A stretch of 64,000 nucleotides of DNA. It comes from Strigops habroptila (taxonomy: Eukaryota; Chordata; Aves; Psittaciformes; Psittacidae). Below, piece by piece: positions 11,841 to 23,685 of the stretch. The stretch is taken from positions 76,509,253-76,573,252 of the forward strand of contig NC_044302.2 of NCBI RefSeq assembly GCF_004027225.2. Reading direction: 5' to 3'. The notes under the pieces are model-generated. The model was given only the letters and a program-made list of their open reading frames with translations, was not told the DNA's origin and searched no databases. Numbering within the stretch: the stretch's first letter is position 1; each line of letters starts with the position of its first letter. The translations under genes were made by a program, and so were the position numbers.

Positions 11841-14800
11841 TAAGCAGTTTGTTTAATGTGTTTGATCTCTGATCTCAAGGATTAATTAAGCTCTAGCTCA
11901 CCTTTTATCTGCTGCAGTCTTGTATAGTAACTCTTACCATGAAAGTAGGATGTCCTGTGGTGGTATTTCAGAGGTCCAGGCTAAAACAGTGATTTACATT
12001 AGCAGATGTCTCACTGAGGAGCAGAGTTTACAGTTCTTTAGATAATGTGGAACACAAATGCTGCTTGGGCATAAACAATTTACTCTTCCCATTTCCTGAC
12101 AAAAAATAAAAGGAAATAATTGCTTATTTGTTACTGAATTGAATATGTAATGCAGCATCCTTAATGGAAAATAATTGTATGTAAGAGGTCATAGTTCACT
12201 GGAAGGATTGGGGAAGAAGGGGGTTGCACCATCTTCACAAACTACTGTCAACTCTTCCCTCAGCCTGTGTGATAAACACAATATGAAAATGTCCTTTAGC
12301 TTACTAGACAGCATTGTGTGTTTCCTGCCATGCGTACAGAAGGGAACAACACGAAGCAAGGGCATCCAGTTCGTGTGATTACAGCACTACCTGTGTTCTG
12401 CCAGGAGTCCAAGGGTTACAGGTTGTATGTTGTAAAGATGATGAATGGTCTCTGTGTGTATATGTAATACCACAAAGATATTGCTCATGATTCATGCATG
12501 ACTTAAATAACTGAAAAATAATATGCTTAATATAGCCAGTCTTTTGGGGGACAAGATGTATTTTTTGTTGCTATTTAATCAGAGGTACGCCAATAATGCT
12601 TGTATCTGTACTCTTACTTTTTGTTCTTCCTTTCTTGTCATTGGCGGGATTGGAGTTGGGGACCATCAGTTAGACCATTCCGCTGCATCTGATCCTCTTT
12701 ATCACTTCACCCTTCTAGCCTTCTTCATCTGTGGATTGACAGAGCAGGTTGCAAGGAAGAATCTTTCATCTCTGACCTGCAGCAACAGCGGAAGTCTGCC
12801 AGTGACACGTGTTAAGAGTTAGACATTACTGAAGTGTTGTTGAAAGCTTTCTTGAGAAAATGTTTTAATTAGTAGAATGATTTATTTGAAAAGGAGCCTG
12901 TACTATGTGTGACAAACTTTGGAGAATACTGTTCAAGGAGCCCACAATCATTTAAGTGAAGCTTACTCCTTCAAACTATGCTCACTGGGAGCTTAAAATA
13001 TCTTTTTGTAATAGAGACTACTAATGTCCTTTTTGCCTTGCCTTTGCTGTTTTAGTGATACCATCCGGGTTAGTGTCTTTAGGGGGAATAGGGAGGGGCA
13101 TCTTCCTCTGCATCTAAATGTTTTGTGGTTAGGAGGGGAAGAGGAGAACTGGTACTCAAAATTTAATCAAGCATCCAGTTGCTCATACGATCCTTATTTT
13201 CTAGACAAACAATGCTGCAAATGTGTCTTTCTTTGCTGCAACCCTAGCGCAATGAAGACTAACCTATGGTTAAAGAGGAAGAACCTTTATAAAGGATTGC
13301 TTTGCTTTATTCTTTTGCTTGTTCTTGAAATGAGGATGAATTGTGGAAAATTTTCCCCATTTGTAGCTGCATTGCAAATGCTCATTCTAAATTTAGTCTG
13401 AATTAGTTTGCTCCAATTAACAGAGTAGATAGACCAGGCTGGTGGTTCAATCAATTTGAATCAATTCCTTGAATTGACAATTATGTTCCTGTGCATCCAG
13501 GTAGTGATGGGGCAAGAATGTGTAGCCCAGAAGGGTGAAGCTGGTTGCTTAACCTTTTTTGGAACTGTACCATCAGGCAGGATTGATTGGTATAAAGGTG
13601 GTCATCTTCAGCTAACAATAAATATATTCCCGAACAGTGCCAACTTTGCAATTCTAACAGCAAGAGATACAGAAAACTCTCCCCACCTATGGCTCACTTA
13701 ACGTTTGAATGCTACAAAAATAATTGGTGCTGCAACCAGGAAAGCACTGAGGAGTTGGAAATCAGTGTAATTTATGTGCACAATGTCATGGTTTCACAAA
13801 CAGCTCAAGCACATGCTACAGCTAAGAGATGTAGACTGGTCTTTCCCCTAACCTGACTGCTCGATGACGCCATTTCCTCATACTGTCACAGACATGTACA
13901 ACCTTGGGGTGTATTGGATCAGTCCTGAGTTAAACCAGGAGGAGGAAGGAAAGTTTAGTTTTGACTGGGAACTGTGTTTGGCTGGTTTGCTGGATGAACT
14001 CTTGGCTCAGCACAAGGGACAGGGTCAGACTGCATCTTTCACCACCAAGACCAGCTTGCACTATGCAACTACAAGGCAAGTTGAATCGCAGGGACTGGAA
14101 AGCTTCTGACTAATCTTATGAACAGCAGAAAGCAAGTCTCCACCCATGACTGTAGGAATGGCTCTGCGGGCTCAGACTGACGGTACATCCAGCTCGGCCA
14201 GGTTAATCTGCTCACCCGTGCCTTTGGAGGTCATCAAGACAGCAAGCTGTCAAGGGGCCTGCAAAAAACAGTAGGACTGCTGCACCAGATGCGCAGGTGC
14301 AGCCAGGGAAGTTTAATGCTTTGCACCCTGTGAGTGCTGTGCTATGTGACTGTTGAAATGTGCTCTGAAGGTCAGAAAAAAAGAAAAATGAAGGCTCATT
14401 GGCATCTCTGAGGAAAGTTGCTGCTGAGAAGAGCATGTGTAACAGCAACAAATAGAAGTTACGGGTATGTATCCAGGGAGGTGTAAAATCAGCGCAGGCA
14501 TGTATCATATCCCCCACAGTACTCTTCCCAGCGTCCAGCTATTTTCAGCATGAGAGCTTCCTTAAGTCTGATTTGTCTCGTCAAATCAGTAACACTTGTC
14601 TGACTGTGAAAATCAACCTAATTTTATTTGCTTTGAACACAATCCACTATCCTCATACGGTGACCCCTGGTTCTTAATGACGAAAAGGATGTGAACAAGT
14701 CCCTGTCTTGTCCAGCCGCTTTCCCAATAGCCCCTAACATTGTTTGTTGTTTTTTTTCCCCCTGTTCCCAAGCATTGAGTTGATGTTTTCATGCAGCTGC

Positions 14801-14939
14801 CTGTAACTACATATGACTGACTCCCAAGTGGTTACAGTTGTTTTGCAAGCCTGTTTTGCAAGCTTGACATAGTTCTGTATGTCAAGCTAGGATGTGTTTC
14901 CCTCATGCAACTCGCTTTGTGTTATTTATACTCAATTCA
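11841..14939. other. intergenic, no gene recognised
   Basis: Downstream of F2RL1. Open frames reach 125 codons (13024-13401) but lack recognisable domains. A near-perfect 11-bp stem at 14861-14888 is the only local structure noted. Confidence 0.55.
14861..14888. repeat. 11-bp inverted repeat (hairpin)
   Basis: AGCTTGACATA and TATGTCAAGCT are perfect reverse complements separated by GTTCTG. A tandem TGTTTTGCAAGC-like duplication sits directly to the left. It is probably a local replication product. Confidence 0.8.
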
Positions 14940-15660
14940 TGCACCAATTGATTGCTCAGTCAGTTTTACAAGGTTCTGCAATTCTTCGCGGCCTGCCTAA
15001 GTCCTTACTGTCTTGACAAACTTTGTTTTATCAGCAAACTTTTGTTCCTCGCTGCTCAACCCTCTTCAGGCCATGTATGAATATACAGAACAGTACAGGT
15101 CTGGCACTACACTGGTGAGTAACTGGCATTGTGAAAACTGACCATTTTTCTGCTATCCTCCGTTTCTTTTTCTGTGATCAATTATTCTTCCACAAGAGGA
15201 CATTCCCTCTTGCTCCATGGCTGTGTAGTTTTCTTTAAAAGCCTTTGATAAGGAATTTTGCCAAAAGCCTTTTGGAAATCTGGGTAGACTGGATCCCCTG
15301 GATCACCCTTATCTCCACATGCATCTGGCCTCTTCCAAGAACTCCACAAGGCTGTTAATCCCAGACTTCACAAGAGCTGTTGTGGCGTTTCCCATGAAGG
15401 TCTAGAAGTTCCTTAGTGATGTCACTTCTTACTCGTCACTAATTACTCAGTACAAATATTGGGCTCACAGGTGAGTACTTCCCTGGACACCTCAGAACCT
15501 TGTTTTAATTATCGATTACAGCATTGGCTCGCCATATTAAAGTATAATTTTGGCAAGAGGTAACATACTTCTATTACTAATTCAGCTACTTTATCCTTGA
15601 ATTTTCTCAGAACTTCTTGATGGATACAATCTGGGCCCACCAAGTTCAGCATACATTTTG
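14940..15660 (-). mobile_element. ancient CR1-type LINE, reverse-transcriptase region
   Basis: The reverse complement of about 15190-15300 still reads, across stops and shifts, like the CR1 polymerase block VYxDFQKAFxKxPxxRLL. The surrounding text (small group of phrases around ATATACAGAACAGTACAGG and TGGATCACCCTTATC) also matches the degraded amniote CR1 pattern I know. It is far more diverged than the other CR1 copies here and is non-functional. Confidence 0.7.
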
Positions 15661-18600
15661 TCTAAGTGCGATGTGATGTCTGAAGACATGTAGCACATGT
15701 CTTGACATGTAGCTGTCCTGGGAAGCAAGCTGCATAATGCCTACCTATCGTAACAGCCCTTTGGGACCCGAGTTTCATTACAGATGCGTTTGATCTGTCA
15801 TGGGCACTTTGAACATGTTTAATGTACAACAGCAATGTTAAATTCAGCATGAACACAGTAGTCATGGTTATTTTGATTCAAGAGCAGACAGGAAAATATG
15901 TCTTGACTACAATTTTTCTTAGGAGTGATAATCTTCTGTAGGCTTGCTGCTGAACATTCTCCAGGCGCTCTTTGCTAGCAGGACCAGTACAATAGGCTGA
16001 CTACATAGTCAGCTCTCTGTCATCTAAGCTAAAGGAGATGGAGATGCTTCAGATAATGGAAAAAGGACTAGTGATTGTGAAGGATGCATTGAATGCTGTG
16101 CAGAGACATTGTGACAACTCCCTTGGATCCACCAGGGCTCACTGATACAGTGCTAGCTTGTGTGGTTCGGGATTTACTGTCATTGAAGTGTGTCTGCAAC
16201 CAGTTTCCTTGGTGGTCCAGCCAGCATTTTGGTGGCGCGGGGAAGGGGGAAAGGTATTATCTGTCTGTCTGTATATGGAGGTAGGTAGTTTCATAGCTGC
16301 ACTGGGCTTCATAAACCACCTGGAATTGCTCGTGTGGTGCAAACACGAGAACAGAGCCAGCTCAAGGGTACCAAGGTCTACCTGGAATTATCTCTGACTA
16401 GATTGTGTCAGAGCCAAGCTTCAGTGTTTACCCTTCAATGTAGAGGCTGCATTTCCAAATACAAAGATAATTAAAATGTGTCCACTCCCATGTCTCTGAG
16501 TACCATGCTTCCCTGTCACATGCACTGCCAGCTGTTGAATGCTACATGCTACCTGTGTCAGCTTAATGCTCACCTAGGTGTTAAGCTTTTGCTACAGTAT
16601 AGAGCACCCATGGAATAGAACTGTTGCAATCTCTGATCACCATAGTCTGGTCAGCAAGAGCCCTAATATAGCTATAACCCAGAGGCTGCACCTTTGTGGG
16701 TAAAACTTGCACCATCTGGTCTCCATAGGATTATTACACTGATTGTAAACTGGTTGTACACAGTCCTGTTGCTAAAGTTAAGTCTGTGTTTGGAGTGGTT
16801 TGCCAGTGCAGTCTGCTGGTAGCACACTCACCACATGGACTAAGCCTTGTTCCTTTGTTTGCTTTGAAGGTGTTAATAATAAGCAGTAATAAGCATTAAT
16901 AAGCACTTGTGTAACAAAGCAAGACAACAAAGTAGGGGAGGAGAAGAAAAGCCTGCATTTGACTAGTCTGCATTTGGGAGTTAAGAGAAATGCCCCAATA
17001 ATAACTCTCAGCTCTGCCAAGTTGGTCACGTCCAGGTATTGCAGCCCCAATGGCGTGTCAGTTAACGCAGACAGTTCTATGGAAACAGCGGACAAGAGGA
17101 TGATGTCTGTATTTTATGGCAGTTCTAAAAATCAATGTGTAGTACTTAAGGTTGGCAGGATTTTAATTGCCAAATCTTGCATGCATCAAGTGACAAGTGC
17201 TCTGGCTGAGAACGAGCATGAGCTGATACAGGAGTAGATGTCTCTATTGCATTTAAAGGAAACTTTTGGTTTGGTGACTGCACTCTGGCTTCATGCCTCA
17301 CATTCAAGAAGCAAACTGCTGGGAACTGAGTGTTCAGCATATTTCGGATTGAAACTATAGTGCAGTTTATTTGATTCTTTCTTCTCCCTCCACTCTTACA
17401 GCACTTGCCAGCTCTCAGCTTCTGGGAGGAAGCAACGCATGGGTGTGATGCAGTGGGGAACATCATCAGCATTCATGTTTTCTCCTCATCAAGTCTGAAT
17501 TCAGGATGGTATGTATGTACTCCTAGTGCTGTGGTTTAGCAGCTGGGTCTGTGCTTCCCCTGGCTGACTGTCTGTGATGGAACAGCAGTGTCACATAATC
17601 CTGTGGACTATGGACTGCGGAGAGGTACAGCCTGTTTGCACAAGGCCTGTGTCTGCATTTCTGAGCACTTGGGAAAATGGAGTAATTTAACGTGGAGAAA
17701 CAAAGGATATGGGGATTCTTTGGAGAGACTGCCCCACTGAATAAGAGGAAATGAAGGAAATAACTAACTTGTAGAACATAAATTAAAAAAATAATACACA
17801 GTGGGTAGGAGTTTCCTGCAAGTCCTGAAGAGTCTCCTGTGTCATGCATTTGCAACAGCCAGGGGAAAATGAAGAAAATACAATCGATGAGTCAAAATGG
17901 CAGTGTGGGCTACGGAGGGAACATCATGCTCTGGTGCTTGCTGGATTTAGCTGGCAGTAGCTCAGGACATACTTCCAGTTTGACCCATAATGACCCCTTG
18001 ACATTTCATCTTCAAATCCCACTCAGACAAACCCGTCTGGCTTTCTGTGAGCAGATGAACTGAGACATGGTTCATGGTGTAAAAATATTAAGGGCAAGTC
18101 CATAGTGTTAATGTAGGATATGTTGGAGGCAAGTGGTGCTGTATCTCATTCATCTGAAGTTGCCCGCTTTTGGACAAAATAACTAATGTCTCTCCATTAA
18201 CTTCAGGTGTACAACTGGAAACACTGGGGGTAGCTATGTGAGCTGGGGTGGAGGGTGCTATTGCTGTTAAGAGTGATTTGATAGTAAAATGCAATGCTGA
18301 AAGGAGATTATGGAACTGCTCTGTTATAGTTTATGAAGACTGTGTTGTGTATGTTAGGCTGGTTGCCTTGAAGCTCCCCATGCCACTGTGTATGGTTAAA
18401 TTGGTAGTCTTGAATACTACAATAGCAGCTGGTAAGACAATCTTCAGTAAGTGTCTGAGTTGCTGCCAGACCCTGGACAAATAGCTGAAGCCAAGGAGCC
18501 TTGCTCAACTCCCAAAGCCTCCAGCATGAGTATTTGGTTAACAAGGCCGGTGATGGAGAGGACAAAGGAACTCTCTAAAAGTGATGGTTGGTAAACTGTT

Positions 18601-20502
18601 GGTCAGGAGGCTGTTTGCCTCTGCAGGTGCAGATGGCTTTGTTTGGGTTTGCTACTGAAGGATGTAGAACTGGCTCCAGCATCAACAAAACTCAGATCAG
18701 AGTGAACTCTCTGCAGAACTGAATTCTGCAGCAGGAGCTGAGGAAGGGCTGGGGAATGTGAGATGGCAGGAGAGAGGGGGAAGAGAGGGTCCTTCCACAG
18801 CTACCTTCACTTTGCTAACTGTGTTACAGCAGCATGTGGGCAGGCAGATAGGGAAGGTCCTGACTCTAGGACATGGGACATCATGGGCTGGAGATACCCC
18901 TGCCAGAAGAGGGGAAATGGCAGTGCCTGACTTGGCTGCTAAGGTCACAGCTTCCTCTGCCACCAAATCAAGATAACATTGCTTTAGATAAGAGAGATGT
19001 CAGCAGCCCTGGTATTCCAAGATCCTTTTGTCTTCTGTGTGTGGTTTAAGTGCAACATTTGGTACAAATACCAACCCTAGAGTCACTGCTGGTTGCAGGC
19101 ATCAAAAGACACTGAACCAGGCCTGTCAGGCATGAACAGGAAGAACAAGGACTCCACAGGGCACTGTGGCCTGAGAACCATTCAGGAAGCTTGTGCACTT
19201 AGTGGGGTCACTGTATTGTGCCCGTGGCACATATCCTTTACCAGCTAATTCACAGTTTACCTTATCATGAATTCACGGTGCCTTTCTGCTGAGTAGCTCT
19301 TCAAATTCTCCCTTCAAAGGAGAGTGAGCTCCTCACAATTAGATTGCACTTGGGAGGGAAGTCAAAACACACATCTTTGCTTTGGTATCTAACCATTCTA
19401 TATGGGTAGGTAGACATCTATGGAAGGTGCTTCAGCATGTCTAACCTACTAACCTCCCTCCTTCCTCCCAGAGCATCCACTTCTCCACCACTTACAGGAG
19501 AAGCCAAAGCTGCTGCAGTAAGTCAGAGATACAAGCATTTACTTGGCTCTTGGTGTTTCCATGGAGTAGAGCACACACCTTGAAATCACATCCTCACTTT
19601 TGCATTCTAACCTCCAGGCTTCAGAAGACTTGCAGTACAGGGAAGTGGTGTTATCTCATCGGACAAAGGGCACAGAGTGTGACGCAGTAGCATGGCTTCT
19701 CAGTGAAGGGGCAGAGGTACATGTCACATACCAACCAAGCTGTCTGCCCAAGCGCAGGGAGATCGGTGGTATTCAGGAGCTGGCTGAGGACTCTATTCCT
19801 CAGGTGGGGAAAGAATTTTGCATATAGAATCGTGTTTTGTTTCATTTTCCGAAAAACTGCAAAAAGAGCTGATACTGTGATTAAAGGCTCCCTCTTCTGT
19901 TTCTAGCTGCTACTGCACGTTTTCTTTAACAAGTACATAACTGCAAAAGACTTATTCCAAGTTTACCTGTGCTGTGCAAATACTTTTGTAATTCCACATT
20001 TCAAAACAAATATATGTATCTCATGTAAGAGAAGGAGAAGGACTTAACAGATGATACTAAATATCTCTACTAAAGTTGGGATTAGAGAAGCAGATTGCCA
20101 AGGAGAGATACAGGGCTCCTGGAGAGTATCTTCTGGAGCAGGATATTGTCATGATATCTTCCCTTTTCCCCTCGTATTTTCTTGGAACTAAACTACTGTT
20201 AAAATGAAATCTTCCAAGTGTAATCTTATCTGAACAAGAAGAGATGTTGTCACTCACCTCCCATAATCCCCAGGTTTCTGAAATAGAATGCCATGCAGAA
20301 GTTTGTTGCCAGCAATAGCTGGAGGGGTTTTTTTTTTCATTATTTTCACAGCATCCAAGCCCATGTGAAGTTTGCCATCATGGAAATGTTGCTTCACCTG
20401 CAAATGTCTGCCTGTAACTTAATGCATGTTTCCCACAGTCGTAGCTACAAATAATTTGGTGCTGGTGATGGTGGTGATTCAGGCTGCTTGACAAGAGCGG
20501 AC
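15661..20502. other. intergenic, no gene recognised
   Basis: Mostly unique-looking sequence. It contains a 3 x 10-bp tandem array at 16877-16906 and scattered frames of up to 110 codons with no recognisable domain. Confidence 0.55.
16877..16906. repeat. three 10-bp tandem units
   Basis: TAATAAGCAG, TAATAAGCAT and TAATAAGCAC lie head to tail, differing only in the last base. Confidence 0.85.
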
Positions 20503-21030
20503 TGTCCTGGGTTCAGCTGGGATAGAGTTAATTAATTTTCTTCCTTGTAGCTGGTGCAGTGCTGTGTTTCAGCTTTAGTCTGAGAACAATGCTGATAACA
20601 CACCAATATTTTAGTTGTTGCTCAGTAGCATTTACCCTGAGCAAGGACTTTTCAGTCTCATGCTTTGCCAGTGAGGAGGGGCATGGGAAGCCAGGAGGGA
20701 GCAGAGACAGGACACCTGACCCAAACTAGCCAAAGGGGTATTCCATACCACAGCACATCATGCCCAGTATAGAAACTGGGGGGAGTTACCCAAAAGGGAC
20801 CAATCGCTGCTTAGGTTGGGCTGGGTAGCAGTCAGGCTGGGTATCCATCAGCAGTGAATGCAACTGTATTGTACATCACTTGCATTTATTGTTTATTTTT
20901 CCTTTCCCTTTTTAGTTTTATATTCTCTCCCCTTGTTATTTCCCTTATCATTATTCTTATTATTTTTAGAAGTAGTATTATATTGTACTTTATTTTAGTT
21001 ATTAAACTATTCTTATCTCAACCAGTGGGT
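20503..21030 (+). mobile_element. solo LTR of an endogenous retrovirus (3'-truncated)
   Basis: Starts TGTCCTGGGTTCAGCTGG and continues GATAGAGTTAAT..TTTTC, GTGCTGTGTTTCAGC and AAAGGGGTATTCCATACCA, then ends in a pyrimidine-rich segment with TTATTAAACTATTCTTATCTC near 21020. I recognise this as an LTR family common in non-galliform birds (ERVL-like, from memory). The U3 promoter area is decayed and the usual 3' terminus is missing. No internal retroviral coding sequence flanks it. It is an old, inert copy. Confidence 0.78.
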
Positions 21031-22027
21031 TGAAAAGTAAGACATAAATACATTTCATAAGTAAGGAATGCTTCTTCTCCACCCTTTGAGTAAAGGCGGT
21101 CCCATTTGTACTGTCTTTTACCAGTCTTTCATCTTCCCCAGTGAGGAATTGTAATACTCTTGCAAGATGCTGCAAGTGCACTTCTGTATGGTATCAAAGG
21201 CAGGACTGAGGCTGTGATGCACTTTTTGAGTGAGCCAGGAACAGCTGGAAGTGCTAGCCCTGTCCCATCAGTGAGGCTGCATTGTTAGAGGAGGTGGTGA
21301 GAGTATCTGCCTTTCATTTTGCAGCAAACTTCTTTTGACAGTGAACTGAAGAATGAAGAATGGGGAATGCCTGGACTCAGTCCCCTGACAAAAAAAAAAA
21401 TCTAGATACTTTGTAATATCATCATTTAGGAGCTTTCCATGGGTCAGCAACATCTGTAATTTTGGTTGTTGGAAAGTAATTGTTCATTTGCTATGTGAGT
21501 GGCATAATTTCACTCAGATAATTCTTAGAATAAAAGACATCAATGCCTGTTATACTTGTTGTTTCAATGACTGCTAGAACACAAATATGTGCATATAATT
21601 ATTAAAGGTACCATAATTAGAGGGCTGTACAATTAAGGCATCAGTCACTATTGATATGAAACTGGTTTCTGCCATAATTCTGCCACAGTATGACTCTAAG
21701 AACTCTTAACAGCCTCAGGTGTTTGAAATTGTTTCTTTCTATCTGAAAACAAGGATACTTACACTTTTGTACCAAAACGAATATATAGAAACATCTAACT
21801 CAACACAAGGAAACAAAATGGTAGCATGTACTTGTTCTTGAGAACCTGTCAGCCTTTTGTATCTGCCATTTACTCCAAGAAACATAAACTCTCTAGAAAA
21901 AGAGAGCAAGAAAGGATGACGATACCATCATCACACTTTTTAGTTCAGAGATGGCAGTGCTTTTTATAATCAAAAGTACATATGAAATCTCATTTAATCC
22001 TAGTCTCAGCATTTGTGTCAGTGTATT
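21031..22027. other. intergenic, no gene recognised
   Basis: Unique-looking AT-rich sequence between the solo LTR and a CR1 copy. Nothing further was recognised. Confidence 0.55.
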
Positions 22028-22537
22028 GAATCACAGAATCATAGACTTTGGGTTGGAAGGGACCTGAAAGATCATCTAGGTCCAACCGCCTTTCGCAGGC
22101 AGGGACATGGATGCCCCCCACTAGACCAGATTGCTCAAAGGCCCATCCAGCCTGGCCTTGGACACTGCCAGGGATGAGGCAGCCGCAGCTTCTCTGGGCA
22201 ACCTGTGCCAGTGCCTCACCACCTTCGCAGGGAAGATTTTTTTCCTAATGTCTAATCTAAATCTCCCCTTTGACAGCTTGAAGCCATTCCCCCTTGTCCT
22301 GCCCTACATGCCCTTGTAAAAAGTCCTTCTCCAGATTTCTTGTGAGCCCCTTTAGGTACTGGAAGCTGCTCTAAGGTCTCCCTGGAGCCTTCTCTGCTCC
22401 AGGCTGAACAAGCCCAGCTCTCTCAGCCTGTCTTCATAGCAGAGGCGCTCCAGCCCTCTGATCATCTTCATGGCCTCCTCTGGACTCACTCCAACAGGTT
22501 CACGTCCTTCATATGCTGGGGGGCCCAGAGCTGACAA
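22028..22537 (-). mobile_element. CR1 LINE 3' fragment, well preserved
   Basis: On the + strand: ATCACAGAATCATAGA (octamer end), TTTGGGTTGGAAGGGACCTG, ACTAGACCAGATTGCTCAAA, and a long continuation through CTCCAGGCTGAACAAGCCCA to GGGGCCCAGAGCTGAC. About 510 bp in minus orientation. The left end keeps the expected octamers; the right end is the 5' truncation point. Confidence 0.95.
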
Positions 22538-23647
22538 TCTATAAATAATGGCAAAAAAGTAGTTTGGAAAAGACTTTCTGTAAAGGTAAAATCTGATTTC
22601 GCTCTAAAATCACTGCAAAAAAGGCAGGAGAATACTTGCAGAGGAAATAAAAGCCTAAATTAAAAAAATTTATGTCAGTGACAACAGTCACTGACATTCT
22701 CCTTTGCATAGCTCAAGATCTTTGGTCAAATATCTGAAAAGCAAATAACAGAAATTCATATAGTTCTGATTATGAAGGAAATTGTCTTCACAGAGATATA
22801 TGCCTCTTAGAAAGTACATTATAAATGTAATTAAACTCAGGGATAGCAAATGCTGAAAGCTCACTGGAATCAAGAGAGTTTGAATGCAACCTGTGCAACA
22901 TTCTGTAGCTGAGAAAAGGTTTAACAGTGTTATGTGGCTCTTTGAAGTATGGAGAAGACCCACTGATCAAAGGTAGAATATTGTTCAGCATGGCAGGGAG
23001 GAGTTGAGAAGGAAACTCTGTGAATGTAACGCCAATCTCTTTCAAAGCTTTGTTATAGGGGTATTTGGAAAACAGGGTAAGAGCAATAAAATATTACTCA
23101 TCCTTTTAGGAGGCAACAGAGCAGTAGATTTCTAAGTGGATTTGTGCACAATTACTCTGTTTTCCACAGCAGACATAACTATTTTTCGTGGCACATAGAC
23201 AAAGTAGATAATTGCTTTGTGGGATTTCTCTCTGTCAAAACTTTTACTCACCCATTTTAACTCACTTAAGTGATTTTATTCCAGTTTATTGCCAAATCTT
23301 GATAACATATTTTAACCGTGAGGTGTATTGGTTGAGTAATAGTTCTGCAGTCACTTGTGTCTAGTTTTTCTCTTCCAACATCTATGTAATGTCTTTGCTT
23401 TTAAGCATTAAAAATGTTTGTTGAAACCAGTTCCATTCGGACTACTTCTGTGCATCTAATATGGCAGACTTGAAAGTGAGCTAACTGATCAGGCACAAAA
23501 AAACAGTCTTCCCATAGCAAGATGGGAAGATGATGCACGTAAATGATACATGACCTGCTAAGAGAACCTCATGCTGCAGAGGTACCCAATGAGGTCTGCT
23601 GGAGCTGAAGTAGTCCCTTCCTGCAGATGGAGGGGCTGAAAGGCTGC
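22538..23647. other. intergenic, no gene recognised
   Basis: Contains a perfect 11-bp hairpin at 22672-22697. No gene or mobile element was recognised. Confidence 0.55.
22672..22697. repeat. 11-bp inverted repeat with AACA loop
   Basis: ATGTCAGTGAC and GTCACTGACAT are exact reverse complements around AACA. It would fold as a tight hairpin on either strand. No flanking features suggest a function. Confidence 0.85.
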
Positions 23648-23652
23648 ATGAG

Positions 23653-23680
23653 TATCCTGGGTTCAGCTTAAGCCACGACA
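23653..23680 (+). mobile_element. 28-bp LTR-like remnant with 5-bp duplication
   Basis: TATCCTGGGTTCAGCT matches the first 16 bases of the LTR at 20503 with one difference, and it is joined directly to TAAGCCACGACA, which resembles the 3' terminus of that family as I remember it. ATGAG flanks it on both sides (23648-23652 and 23681-23685), the size of duplication expected for this type of element. It is best explained as a solo LTR that lost nearly its whole interior. Chance similarity is the alternative. Confidence 0.5.
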
Positions 23681-23685
23681 ATGAG

